This document shows, in pieces, positions 17,100 through 26,108 of a stretch of DNA of 64,000 bases. Origin of the DNA: Butyricimonas paravirosa (GTDB taxonomy: Bacteria; Bacteroidota; Bacteroidia; Bacteroidales; Marinifilaceae); assembly GCF_032878955.1 (NCBI RefSeq), contig NZ_CP043839.1:4650001-4714000 (forward strand), in the 5' to 3' direction. The notes beneath the pieces were generated by a model, which did not search any database, was not told where the DNA came from, and saw only the letters and a list, made by a program, of their open reading frames with translations. The position numbers were made by a program, and so were the translations under genes. The stretch's first letter is position 1; each line of letters begins with the position of its first letter.

Positions 17100-17840
17100 A
17101 TGGCAAAGTTTAAACAAGAGTGTATTTTCGGAATCCGGGCCGTGATGGAGGCTATACAGGATGAGAAGGAAATTGACAAGGTGATGTTCCGTCAGGGAAT
17201 AAAGGGGGAGTTGTTCCAACAATTATTTTCGCTGGTGCGTGAACGTCAGATTCAGTTCCAGTACGTACCCGAAGAGGTGTTTAAACCGTTTGCCGGGAAA
17301 AATCATCAAGGAGTTTTGGCAGAGGTTTCTCCAATTCCTTACCAAGACATAAATACGGTCGTGGATGCTGTGGTGGCGGAAGGGAAAATACCATTAATAC
17401 TTATTTTGGATCGGATTACTGATGTTCGAAATCTGGGTGGAATTGCCCGTACGGCAGAGTGTGCCGGGGTGAGTGCCATTTTAATTCCGAATAAGAATTC
17501 TGCAAAAATATCTTCTGATGCGATTAAAACATCTGCCGGGGCTTTATACCATTTGCCTGTTTGTCGGGAGAAGAATCTCAAAAAGACGATAAAAGAATTG
17601 AAACGAAGAGGGTTAACTTTATTTGCAGCCACGGAGAAAGCGGATAAATTTTATACCGAAGTGGATATGAAAGAGGGATGCATGATTATTATGGGAGCGG
17701 AAGATACCGGTATTGATGAAGAGTTGTTAGTGTTGGCTGATCAACAAATTAAAATTCCCCAGTATGGGAAAATAGAATCTCTGAATGTTTCTGCTGCTGC
17801 TGCGATCCTGGTGTATGAGGCGGTGAGACAAAGAAGGTAG
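17100..17840 (+). CDS. rlmB: 23S rRNA 2'-O-methyltransferase, TrmH/RlmB type
   Basis: SPOUT-fold methyltransferase that modifies a ribose in rRNA, most likely G2251 of 23S rRNA. Motif 1 is LDRITDVRNLGGIARTAECAG, motif 2 MGAEDTGIDEELL, and motif 3 with the knot is IPQYGKIESLNVSAAAAILVYEAVRQ. The N-terminal 75 residues match the substrate-binding domain (CIFGIRAVMEAI). 246 aa is typical. Co-transcribed with the ABC-F ATPase, a pairing that joins two ribosome-acting proteins. The exact target nucleotide is inferred. Confidence 0.88.
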   Translation: MAKFKQECIFGIRAVMEAIQDEKEIDKVMFRQGIKGELFQQLFSLVRERQIQFQYVPEEVFKPFAGKNHQGVLAEVSPIPYQDINTVVDAVVAEGKIPLILILDRITDVRNLGGIARTAECAGVSAILIPNKNSAKISSDAIKTSAGALYHLPVCREKNLKKTIKELKRRGLTLFAATEKADKFYTEVDMKEGCMIIMGAEDTGIDEELLVLADQQIKIPQYGKIESLNVSAAAAILVYEAVRQRR

Positions 17841-17855
17841 AAATCTTACTTAGTA

Positions 17856-17897
17856 TAAACGAAATAAAGCAGACAAGTGTCTGCTTTATTTCGTTTA
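17856..17897. terminator. Bidirectional terminator between rlmB and lptD
   Basis: Perfect 19-bp stem (17856-17874 with 17879-17897) with AAGT loop in an A/T-rich frame, serving two convergent genes. Confidence 0.92.
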
Positions 17898-17906
17898 TTT
17901 ATTTGA

Positions 17907-20531
17907 TTAAAGTCTTCTATCATACCAGGAATCCCGTTTGGTTAATTTCAAATCCCTCAATAAAGAGGATCGGACGTGAATTTCAAAGTTGTAAGACTGG
18001 TGCTGTCCGAACGGCATACAGTTGAATGTCATTTCCCAACAATGTAAGTCTCTCGTGACACTAAAACTGGTTGAAGTAACTTCTTTGTTTTTAATATCAT
18101 ATCCCGATTGGAACGTGAGTTTCCATTTAGGGGTTAACGAGAGGTCTCCCGAGAAGTTAACAATCTGACTAATAGTTGGACTTCTATAAGGACTGGGTCT
18201 TGAATAGGTAAAATTGTAACTGATACTTATATTCCAAGGAACATCGAAATCCATGTAATCATCGTAAAATCCTCCTACGAGGTCATTCTTTTTCTCTTTA
18301 TTTTGTCCATTATCCGCGGAAAAACTAAAATTGGTAGAGATTGTTGCGTTGGTTAAACGTCCTAGTTTTCCGTGATATTTATTATATCTTACATTATTTG
18401 TATCTATCGCGTAAGGGTCAATGGTACCGCTGAAATTCAAATCTACTTTGTTATTCAATATTTTGGTACGTGCGCTTATGGAGATATTTGAAAAGTTCAT
18501 ACTGTCGGCGAAGGGATTATAAGATGTTGAAAGTCTGAAACTCTCCAACAGTTTTACTTTTTTGAATTCTTCGTCTCCGGTTGTATCCTTGTCATTTCGG
18601 ACTTTCATTTCGACATTGTTATCCAAACTGAAACTAATACTCCCGGATTGTTTACCGCCGGTAGTGTTCGGACGATAGGTTAAACCTTCGTGAATGTCAT
18701 ATTCAACCTCTTTCTCTCCATCGAAGTAGCTCTTTTTGTAGTTACCCAAGGGTTTTATGGCGGGGGTATAGGATGCCGATATGGAAGGACGTATCATGTG
18801 CCGGATGGCAACGACTTTACATCCCGGTTTGAACATGAACATACCATATATGGTTGGGGTATACCCGATTGATCCGCTGGCTGAATAATCGTGCGAGTAA
18901 TTCAACCCGGGGACATCCCGTGTGATAAATTGCCCACCGTTAGCACTCGTGTCCGGGATCCATATTTTTTCAATGGTTTTGAGGTTCAAGTAGCCGTTGT
19001 AATTTAAAGAGGGAGTGAAAGTCACGTCCTTGGCAATCTTAAATTGTAAACTGATCGGGATATTGTGTTTAAATCCATTACTCCAGTCTCTTTCAAAAGA
19101 AGATTTGAACAACTTGTCTTCTTTGGTTTGGATACTATTTCTTAATTCGGCAGAATAAGATACACCAATATTGTCATACCATTTCATTTCACCGCTTTTC
19201 CCTTTTTTACGGAAAGGATAGATTTGTGTCATCCGGAGACTCAAATTCGGTAATGTTATAGCAATAGAGGAATCCCGGCTATTCTGGCTATGATTGAACG
19301 AACCACTCAAGCTGAACGGACTTTCGGGCCATTTTTTACTCCACGAAATACTGGATTGCTTTCTTTGGTTGGCAATTCCGTCTACCGTGTTGGCATTATA
19401 GTAGTTGTTATTGGCGGATGACATATCCACGGAAGCAGAGAATGAACTGTACGGGTTTGCTTTTCCATCTTGCGTGTGGGTCCAGCGTACAGACCAGTCA
19501 GATGATTCCTGATAATCAGGCAACCCCTTTTCACTGACATAGTTTTTACTGATCGTGAAGTTCAGATTACCGTTGAATTTGTATCTTTTACGGTACTGGG
19601 TTGCGTATTGTAAACCCCAAGAACCGTTGGTGTAAATATCCCCGGTGATGTTCATATCAATATAGTCATTGATATAAATATAGTATCCACCACCTCTCAA
19701 GTTAAATCCTCTCATTCGTTCCTCTCCGTAAGTGGGCATGATAATTCCCGACGTGGCTTTTTTCGTGATCGGGAAAAAGCCGAAAGGAATAAAGATCGGT
19801 AAAGGAATTCCTTCCAGTTCCAAATTGGTGAAACCGACGAATATTTTTTTGTCCTTGATCATCTTCGCTTTGCTCATGTTTAGCCCAAAGTGAGGATGGT
19901 CGTGTTCGTCGCAGGTCGTGTACATACCGTGTTTCACGCAATAGACGGAGTCACTCATCTTTTTGGTTGTTTTTCCTTGAATATAACCTTCTCCTTCCTG
20001 GGTGATAATCTCGGTTACGTAACCCTTTTTCGTGTCAAAATTATAATGTAATTCAGTACTTTCAAATTCCTGACCACCATCTTTAAATTTGGGTGTTCCT
20101 TTTAATTTCCCGACAGAATCGGGTACTCCGGTTGCCATGGCTAATTTTTTATCCATGTCTAGTTCGATGTAATCGGCTCTTAACTCTGTTGTGAGGTATT
20201 TCACGAAACCATTTCCGTATAGATATACTTTTTTCTCTTGTATTGAAAATCTGACAGAATCGTCCGCGTTATAATCGATCAAGTCGTCGAATAGAGGTTT
20301 GGATTGTGTGGAATCGTTACGAATAGTGTCTATCGGGATTCCTGCAGAATCATAAACGATACGAATGCTATCACCGGGTTGTCCCGTTGTGTCAATGGCC
20401 GTGATAAAGAGATTTTGTCCGAAAATAATCTCGGACGCCAAGCCATTCGATGAGAGTATTATGGGCAGGGCGATCATTGTTAAAATGATACATTTCTTAA
20501 TAAAAAGCCCTGTATATAATCTAACTTGCAA
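17907..20531 (-). CDS. lptD: LptD-like outer-membrane LPS assembly protein
   Basis: Large outer-membrane barrel (874 aa) that places lipopolysaccharide in the outer leaflet. N-terminal signal region, then an OstA/LptA-like jelly-roll (about 80-215: ADYIELDMDKKLAMATG, KKGYVTEIITQEGEGYIQGKT), then many alternating aromatic strands to the C-terminus, as expected for a barrel. The first in-frame codon is TTG at 20531; an ATG at 20477 would shorten the signal segment, and the choice is open. A -7 box (TACATTTG, minus) lies at 20589-20596. Divergent from the amidase gene. Confidence 0.8.
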   Translation of the reverse strand: MQVRLYTGLFIKKCIILTMIALPIILSSNGLASEIIFGQNLFITAIDTTGQPGDSIRIVYDSAGIPIDTIRNDSTQSKPLFDDLIDYNADDSVRFSIQEKKVYLYGNGFVKYLTTELRADYIELDMDKKLAMATGVPDSVGKLKGTPKFKDGGQEFESTELHYNFDTKKGYVTEIITQEGEGYIQGKTTKKMSDSVYCVKHGMYTTCDEHDHPHFGLNMSKAKMIKDKKIFVGFTNLELEGIPLPIFIPFGFFPITKKATSGIIMPTYGEERMRGFNLRGGGYYIYINDYIDMNITGDIYTNGSWGLQYATQYRKRYKFNGNLNFTISKNYVSEKGLPDYQESSDWSVRWTHTQDGKANPYSSFSASVDMSSANNNYYNANTVDGIANQRKQSSISWSKKWPESPFSLSGSFNHSQNSRDSSIAITLPNLSLRMTQIYPFRKKGKSGEMKWYDNIGVSYSAELRNSIQTKEDKLFKSSFERDWSNGFKHNIPISLQFKIAKDVTFTPSLNYNGYLNLKTIEKIWIPDTSANGGQFITRDVPGLNYSHDYSASGSIGYTPTIYGMFMFKPGCKVVAIRHMIRPSISASYTPAIKPLGNYKKSYFDGEKEVEYDIHEGLTYRPNTTGGKQSGSISFSLDNNVEMKVRNDKDTTGDEEFKKVKLLESFRLSTSYNPFADSMNFSNISISARTKILNNKVDLNFSGTIDPYAIDTNNVRYNKYHGKLGRLTNATISTNFSFSADNGQNKEKKNDLVGGFYDDYMDFDVPWNISISYNFTYSRPSPYRSPTISQIVNFSGDLSLTPKWKLTFQSGYDIKNKEVTSTSFSVTRDLHCWEMTFNCMPFGQHQSYNFEIHVRSSLLRDLKLTKRDSWYDRRL

Positions 20532-20647
20532 TTTTATAATTATTTTTGTGACTAATTATTGCATCACGCATATTGCATTTTTGCTTTGCAAATGTAAGAA
20601 ATAATGGTTGTTAATGCTCATGATTCTTTTTAAAAAGTTTTAAATAC

Positions 20648-21832
20648 ATGATAAATCAGTGCAGGTTCATATGTTTCTTGTTGGTAATCTTTTTATTAGA
20701 AGGTTCAAATTCTTTGATTGCACAAGAAGCTTTGGGTAAAATTAATTGTATTTGTATTGATGCCGGACATGGAGGAAAAGATCCGGGAGCTATCAGTGGA
20801 AAGCTGAGAGAAAAAGATATAACGTTGGCAATTGCCCTGAAATTGGGGAAAATGGTGAAGAGTGCCTATCCTGATTTGAATGTCGTATACACGAGAACAA
20901 AAGATGTCGCCGTAGATTTGAGAGAACGGGGACGGATTGCAAATAAGGCCAAAGCGCAATTGTTTATATCCATTCACGTGAATAAGTTTTCCAAATCAAG
21001 CGTGAGAGGCGTGGAAACATACGTGTTGGGGTTGCATAAGTCGGAGGCCAGTTTTCAGGTTGCCATGAAAGAGAACGAGGCTATTCATTACGAAGAGGAT
21101 TATTCTGTGAAATATGATGGTTTTGATCCGAAAAAGGCAGAGTCATATATCATGTTTAATTTTTTGAAGAATAGTCATTTGAAGAATAGTATGGAATTTG
21201 CCGCACCTATACAAAAGGAGTTAATCGCGAGAACTCGTATGCCGGATCGGGAAGTAAGGCAAGCGGGATTTATCGTGTTGATGGACGTGGGGATGCCGGC
21301 AGTTCTGATTGAGACCGGTTTTATTTCGAATCCGAGTGATCAAAAGATTTTAACGTCTGAATCGGGACAAACGAATATTGCCCGGGCTATATTTACGGCT
21401 TTTCAGACCTATAAGAATAACGTGGAACGTAACAGTGTCGTGTTGACCGGTGGGCAGGATGAACAAAAAGTGATACCAAAACAAACTCCGCAGGTGCAAA
21501 AGCAAAACCAGAAAACTTCCACGGTAGAAAAGAAAGAAGTAGAGAAGAATGTTACGACTTCTGGTAAGAATGATTTGTTTTATGCGATACAAGTTGCCTC
21601 TTCCAAGACACAAATAAAAGATCTTCGGTATCTGAAATTGAAAGATAAGGTGGAGGAGTTGAAGGGAACAGACCGTTATCGGTATTACGTGAAGAGAACT
21701 TCGAGTTACGAGAAAGCGTTAGAGTTTCAACAAGAAGTTCGGAAAACGGTAAAGGATTGCTTTATTATTGCTGTCTATAAGGGAAAACAAATTACCGTGG
21801 CTGAGGCAAGAAAGTTAGAACAGAAGAAATAA
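20648..21832 (+). CDS. N-acetylmuramoyl-L-alanine amidase with C-terminal extension
   Basis: Zinc amidase (Amidase_3) that cuts the stem peptide from peptidoglycan in the periplasm. Signal peptide ends near SLIAQ; the zinc motif IDAGHGGKDPGA is near residue 37, ISIHVNK holds a second histidine, and VLIETGFISNPSD supplies the catalytic glutamate. After a Gln/Lys-rich linker (about 270-310) there is a SPOR-like domain (FYAIQVASSKT...YYVKRTSSYEKA), which may direct it to division sites. mlaD follows after 22 bp, making an envelope-maintenance pair. Confidence 0.88.
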   Translation: MINQCRFICFLLVIFLLEGSNSLIAQEALGKINCICIDAGHGGKDPGAISGKLREKDITLAIALKLGKMVKSAYPDLNVVYTRTKDVAVDLRERGRIANKAKAQLFISIHVNKFSKSSVRGVETYVLGLHKSEASFQVAMKENEAIHYEEDYSVKYDGFDPKKAESYIMFNFLKNSHLKNSMEFAAPIQKELIARTRMPDREVRQAGFIVLMDVGMPAVLIETGFISNPSDQKILTSESGQTNIARAIFTAFQTYKNNVERNSVVLTGGQDEQKVIPKQTPQVQKQNQKTSTVEKKEVEKNVTTSGKNDLFYAIQVASSKTQIKDLRYLKLKDKVEELKGTDRYRYYVKRTSSYEKALEFQQEVRKTVKDCFIIAVYKGKQITVAEARKLEQKK

Positions 21833-21854
21833 ATGAAGAAATAAAATAATACTC

Positions 21855-23042
21855 ATGAAAATAAGAAGAGAAGCGAAATTAGCCCTGACCGCGTTGGCTG
21901 CGGTTTTTATCTTGATTTGGGGAATAAATTTCTTGAAAGGTTCGTCCTTGTTTGAATCCAAAAGTACATTTTATGGTGTGTATGATAGTGTAGAAGGATT
22001 GAAAGTGTCTAGTGGCGTTATTTACCGGGGCTATCAGGTAGGACAAGTAATTTCGATTCAATTTACGGGAGAACGGTTCGATCGGGTACTCGTGAAGTTT
22101 TCGGTGGATAAAGGGTTGGAGTTGCCATCAAACACGTTGGCCATGATTCAGAGTGCTGATTTAATGGGTTCAAAAGTCGTTGCTCTGGTACCGGGAGATT
22201 CTCACGTGACTGCGGTAAGTGGAGACACCCTGCGGTCCCAGGTGGAGCGTGGACTTATGGAACAGGTAAGCCAGCAAATGTTGCCATTGAAACAGAAAGC
22301 CGAGCGTTTGCTGGGATCATTGGATTCAGTGATGTTAATTGTTCAAGGGTTGTTTAATGAGGAAACAAAAAAGAATTTGAGTAATAGTTTCGGAAGTATT
22401 GATCGAACGTTACGTAATTTGGAGGGAGCCTCGGGAAATTTGGATACCTTAATACAAGGGGAGTCCGCGAGAATCAGTTCTATCTTGCAGGATGTAAATA
22501 GCATCACGGGTAATTTGAGAAATAATAACGAAGAGATTTCTACTATTTTGGGGAATGTATCCGCGATAAGCGATTCTTTACGGCAGGCAAGTTTACACCA
22601 GACATTGATGAGCTTGGATTATATTTTGGCTACAACCGATTCGATAATGAATAAAATAAATAGAGGAGAGGGAACGATAGGTGCTCTTTTAAATGATAAT
22701 GATCTCTATTATAATTTGAATCAAGTGAGTGAAAATTTGAATCGTTTATTAGTTGAGTTCAGGTATAATCCGAAACGCTTTATAAATCTTTCTCTGATTG
22801 ATTTTTCTTCAGGAAAAAATGCTCTTGAAGAATATGGCGTGGTGATTTTCGAGTCTTCAGAACGATTGGATATTAATTCTGAATTGTATGTGCAAAATCC
22901 TGGATTGAAGGAGATTAAGTATAAGGATAAATATCTTTACATCATTGATAGCTACAAGAAATTGAAACCTGCCCAGAGGAAATTAGACGATGTTATAAAG
23001 CGTTATAATGATGCTTATATTGTTAAAATTGACTTTATTTGA
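21855..23042 (+). CDS. MlaD/MCE-family lipid transport protein
   Basis: Membrane-anchored MCE-domain protein of the Mla system for phospholipid traffic across the periplasm. One N-terminal membrane helix (about 8-27), then an MCE domain (FYGVYDSVEGLKVSSGVIYRGYQVGQV... SADLMGSKVVALVPGD, about 38-130), then a long helical region with repeated N/S/L heptads (about 150-290). 395 aa. No MlaE/MlaF permease or ATPase is adjacent here, so the partner genes must be elsewhere. Confidence 0.85.
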   Translation: MKIRREAKLALTALAAVFILIWGINFLKGSSLFESKSTFYGVYDSVEGLKVSSGVIYRGYQVGQVISIQFTGERFDRVLVKFSVDKGLELPSNTLAMIQSADLMGSKVVALVPGDSHVTAVSGDTLRSQVERGLMEQVSQQMLPLKQKAERLLGSLDSVMLIVQGLFNEETKKNLSNSFGSIDRTLRNLEGASGNLDTLIQGESARISSILQDVNSITGNLRNNNEEISTILGNVSAISDSLRQASLHQTLMSLDYILATTDSIMNKINRGEGTIGALLNDNDLYYNLNQVSENLNRLLVEFRYNPKRFINLSLIDFSSGKNALEEYGVVIFESSERLDINSELYVQNPGLKEIKYKDKYLYIIDSYKKLKPAQRKLDDVIKRYNDAYIVKIDFI

Positions 23043-23416
23043 AAATTAGAATTGTTCTAAATAATGCTTTTGGGAGGCTGAATTTTGTTAACATAAAAAA
23101 CTAGTTTTAAGAATCAAAAAAATATAGCGTAGTTCATTTTTTTTCCTTAGGTGCTAAAGCTTTATCCCTATGATAGGTTAATTAGAATGTTACGTTTATG
23201 TTAAGAATCTGTTGCAAAAAAGAGACGATAGGTAATTGTGTTGATTTGGATTAAAGTTTTGGTTGTCAATGGTTTGCATCTAAAGGATTGATACCTAAAA
23301 CGTAAGCAAGAATCGATAAAAAACAAGTGAAAGCATCATTTTTTTTCCAGGATTTTTTTTTCGAATTTAGCGTTCCATTTCCTAGAAATGAGATAGGGAT
23401 ATAAACTAATAGATAA
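23043..23416. other. Intergenic stretch upstream of dnaA
   Basis: 374 bp without a gene. Rich in T-runs (23348-23361). I looked for clusters of DnaA boxes (TTATNCACA) and AT-repeats and saw none; the nearest is TTATCCCTA at about 23161. No exact TTTG-19-TAnnTTTG promoter was found. It may carry the dnaA promoter, but an origin is not supported here. Confidence 0.4.
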
Positions 23417-24844
23417 ATGAAAAGGGATTGTAAAAGTGTTTGGTCGGAATGTCTAGACTTGATCAAGGAGCAGGTGTTGCCAAGAACGTTTAAAACTTGG
23501 TTTGCACCGATTCGTGCATTGAGTTTCAAAGATGATGTGTTGACAATTCAAGTGCCGAGTCAATATGTTTATGAATGTTTGGAAGAGCATTTTGTGGATA
23601 TATTGAGAAAGGCTGTTCGTACCGCTATTGGTCCGAATGCAAAACTTGAATATTCGGTTGTAGTAGAAGAGAGCCATCCTCGTGACCCTCTCTCCGTAAC
23701 GATGCCTTCCAATAACATGAAAAAGGTGGAACCAAACACGGTATACGTGAATGGTAAACCGGATAGTGTTGCCCCTAAAAATCCTTTTGAGCGTAATAAT
23801 AATCGTTTGCAGATAGACCCTCAATTGAATCCTTCTTACACGTTGGACAGTTATATCGAGGGAAGTTGTAATCGTTTGGCAAAATCTGCTGCCGTGGCTA
23901 TTGCACAAAATCCGGGAGGTACGGCTTTTAATCCCTTGTTAATATATGGGGGGTCCGGATTGGGGAAAACTCATTTGGCTCAAGCTATCGGTATGGAGGT
24001 AAAACAAAATTATCCCAACAAGGTTGTGTTGTACGTGACCACGAATGTTTTCCAGACTCAATTTACGGAAGCCGTACGTAAAAATGAGATAAATGATTTC
24101 TTACATTTCTATCAGTTAATTGACGTGTTGATTCTGGATGATATTCATGAGTTGGCCGGTAAGACTGCCACGCAGAATACATTCTTCCATATATTTAATC
24201 ACTTGCATCAATCGGGAAAGCAATTGATTTTGACATCCGATCGTTCTCCGGCTGAATTGAGTGGTTTGGAAGAACGTTTACTTTCCCGTTTCCGTTGGGG
24301 ATTGTCTGCCGAGATAAAAGCTCCTGATTTTGAAACTCGTATGGAAATTGCTCGTTTTAAGGCGCATAAAGATGGTATTGACTTCTCGGATGAGGTATTG
24401 GAATATATCTGTAAATATGTAAGTAATAACGTGCGGGAATTGGAAGGAGCAATGATTTCTTTGCTGGCCCAGGCTACATTTAACCATAAAGATCTGACAG
24501 TTGATGTGGTGAAGGATATTTTGGGTAAAATGGTGAAGAATCAGAAAGTCGAGTTGACCGTGGAACATATTCAGCAGGTTGTTTGTAATCATTTTAACAT
24601 GGCTCCCGAAATGTTGCAAGAGAAGACGAGAAAGCGGGAAGTTGTTCAGGCTCGTCAGCTGGCCATGTATTTCAGCAAGACTTACACGAATGCATCGTTG
24701 GCATACATCGGTAAACAAATTGGTAAGAAGGACCACACAACCGTGTTGTATGCTTGTAAGGCTGTTACCGATCTGATGGAGACCGATCGTGCTTTTAAGG
24801 CTCAAGTGGAGGAACTCCAAAAGAAACTTTATTGCCGTAACTAA
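23417..24844 (+). CDS. dnaA: Chromosomal replication initiator DnaA
   Basis: AAA+ initiator that melts the replication origin. Domain I at the N-terminus (WSECLDLIKEQVLPRTFKTWFAPI), a variable linker (about 90-130), then the ATPase: Walker A GGSGLGKTHL near 179, Walker B VLILDDIHEL near 239, and sensor region LLSRFRWGL. The C-terminal DNA-binding domain ends with GKQIGKKDHTTVLYACKAV. 475 aa, full length. yigZ follows after 15 bp. The start at 23417 keeps the usual short lead before domain I. Confidence 0.97.
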   Translation: MKRDCKSVWSECLDLIKEQVLPRTFKTWFAPIRALSFKDDVLTIQVPSQYVYECLEEHFVDILRKAVRTAIGPNAKLEYSVVVEESHPRDPLSVTMPSNNMKKVEPNTVYVNGKPDSVAPKNPFERNNNRLQIDPQLNPSYTLDSYIEGSCNRLAKSAAVAIAQNPGGTAFNPLLIYGGSGLGKTHLAQAIGMEVKQNYPNKVVLYVTTNVFQTQFTEAVRKNEINDFLHFYQLIDVLILDDIHELAGKTATQNTFFHIFNHLHQSGKQLILTSDRSPAELSGLEERLLSRFRWGLSAEIKAPDFETRMEIARFKAHKDGIDFSDEVLEYICKYVSNNVRELEGAMISLLAQATFNHKDLTVDVVKDILGKMVKNQKVELTVEHIQQVVCNHFNMAPEMLQEKTRKREVVQARQLAMYFSKTYTNASLAYIGKQIGKKDHTTVLYACKAVTDLMETDRAFKAQVEELQKKLYCRN

Positions 24845-24859
24845 TTATCACGTTCCTTT

Positions 24860-25459
24860 ATGGAGGAGGATAAATATAGAACTGTAAACGCGATTGCCGA
24901 AGGCCTGTACAAGGAAAAAGGCAGTCGCTTTATTTCTTTTATTTATCCCGTGAAATCCGAAGAAGAGATTAAAGATATTGTTACCAGGCTTAAGACGAAG
25001 TTTTATGATGCCCGACACCATTGTTATGCTTATTGCCTAGGGGCAAACCGGGAGCGTTTCCGGGCGAATGATGACGGGGAACCTTCTTCTACGGCGGGTA
25101 AACCTATCCTCGGACAGATTATTTCCAATGACTTGTCCAACGTGCTTATCGTGGTGATCCGGTATTTCGGGGGAATTAAGTTAGGGGTATCCGGTTTGAT
25201 TCAAGCCTATAAAGAAGCTGCTGCCGATGCGATCAATCATGCAGAGATCGTGGAGCGAACGGTAGATGAAGTTATTCACGTGCGTTTTACTTATGTCGTG
25301 ATGAATGACGTGATGAAAGTATTGAAAGAAGAAGAACCGGACATTTTATCCCGAAATTTTGAGATGGAATGTGAGATGACTTTGTCTATCAGACAGAAAG
25401 ATATGCCTCGTCTTAGAGAACGTTTGTTGAAAATCGAGTCTTTGAGTATCGAAGAATAG
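24860..25459 (+). CDS. YigZ/IMPACT family protein
   Basis: 199-aa member of the YigZ (UPF0029) family. The signature RLKTKFYDARHHCYAYCLG, DDGEPSSTAGKPIL, and VVIRYFGGIKLGVSGLI are all present. The second, smaller domain (about 130-199) is the ferredoxin-like part. Family members bind RNA or ribosomes in eukaryotes (IMPACT), but the bacterial function is not established. Placed immediately after dnaA, probably on its transcript. Confidence 0.9.
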   Translation: MEEDKYRTVNAIAEGLYKEKGSRFISFIYPVKSEEEIKDIVTRLKTKFYDARHHCYAYCLGANRERFRANDDGEPSSTAGKPILGQIISNDLSNVLIVVIRYFGGIKLGVSGLIQAYKEAAADAINHAEIVERTVDEVIHVRFTYVVMNDVMKVLKEEEPDILSRNFEMECEMTLSIRQKDMPRLRERLLKIESLSIEE

Positions 25460-25503
25460 CGAATTTCATTTGCCCCTCCCTTTGGGAGTATACATTGGTG
25501 TAT

Positions 25504-25541
25504 AAAAAAGGATCCGCTATAATTCGTTTATTATAGCGGAT
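25504..25541 (-). terminator. Terminator of the tRNA-Lys gene
   Basis: ATCCGCTATAAT (25512-25523) pairs perfectly with 25530-25541; on the minus strand it is followed by a T-run (A-run at 25505-25509). Confidence 0.85.
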
Positions 25542-25555
25542 TGTCATTCGAACTG

Positions 25556-25628
25556 TGATCCAGCTGGGACTCGAACCCAGGACCCCAACATTAAAAGTGT
25601 TGTGCTCTACCGGCTGAGCTACTGAATC
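25556..25628 (-). tRNA. tRNA-Lys (anticodon TTT)
   Basis: Read on the minus strand it begins GATTCAG, pairing with CTGGATC at the 3' end (one G-U). D-arm GCTC...GAGC, anticodon arm CAACA-CTTTTAA-TGTTG with anticodon TTT, T-arm CTGGG-TTCGAGT-CCCAG. 73 nt with discriminator A; CCA is not encoded. Confidence 0.95.
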
Positions 25629-25656
25629 CTTCAATTGTGTTTCTCAATTGCGGTTG

Positions 25657-25687
25657 CAAAGATAGGTATTCTATTCGAATTTCCAAA
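25657..25687 (-). promoter_or_regulatory. Promoter of tRNA-Lys
   Basis: On the minus strand: TTTG (25687-25684), 19 bp, TATCTTTG (25664-25657). An exact consensus fit ahead of the tRNA. Confidence 0.75.
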
Positions 25688-25761
25688 GGACAAAAGGATT
25701 TTTTACAAAAAAAAGACAAGATAAAAAGAATACTTTAGCCCCCATAGATGCTCTTTTTATC

Positions 25762-25974
25762 GTGATATACCCGAATGTCACGTTAAGACTTTTGATATTC
25801 GGAGCATTCGCCATTTGTCCGCTTATGGTTATCTGCGGGCTACACTTTGGCCGCCGATGGGCAGGGAAAAGAACAAATCATTTTCATTGTAGGTACATAG
25901 CAAGTACACTGGAGATTGTTCTTGCTATGTTCCTGCTGTGTGTGTGCTTGGTACTTGTCATAGCCCATCACTAG
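25762..25974 (+). CDS. Possible small two-helix membrane protein
   Basis: GTG-started frame of 70 codons in an otherwise gene-free stretch of about 480 bp. It would encode two hydrophobic segments (LRLLIFGAFAICPLMVICG and LEIVLAMFLLCVCLVLVIA) joined by a basic loop (GRRWAGKRTNHFHCRYIAS), a pattern that random sequence seldom gives. Against it: no clear ribosome-binding site, no ATG, and a 10-bp stem (25895-25904 with 25921-25930) that could instead mark a structured RNA. The family was not recognised. The rest of the gap (25975-26108) shows two short hairpins and nothing else. Confidence 0.35.
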   Translation: MIYPNVTLRLLIFGAFAICPLMVICGLHFGRRWAGKRTNHFHCRYIASTLEIVLAMFLLCVCLVLVIAHH

Positions 25975-26108
25975 CCTAACCCCGGAGTAATTATGGACGA
26001 ATGTTCGCCTTCGGCGAGTTATAGGCTACAAGTTGCAGATTCATCTTTTAGTTTCTCCTGGCAGGGAGAGGCGTTATTTTGAAATAAAATTTTGTGGCTT
26101 GTCCTTTA

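Noticed and set aside
23043..23416. Replication origin upstream of dnaA
   Set aside because: No cluster of DnaA boxes or AT-rich 13-mers was seen; proximity to dnaA alone is not enough.
24278..24820. Antisense open frame of 180 codons opposite dnaA
   Set aside because: dnaA is certain on the plus strand and the antisense product has no recognisable fold.
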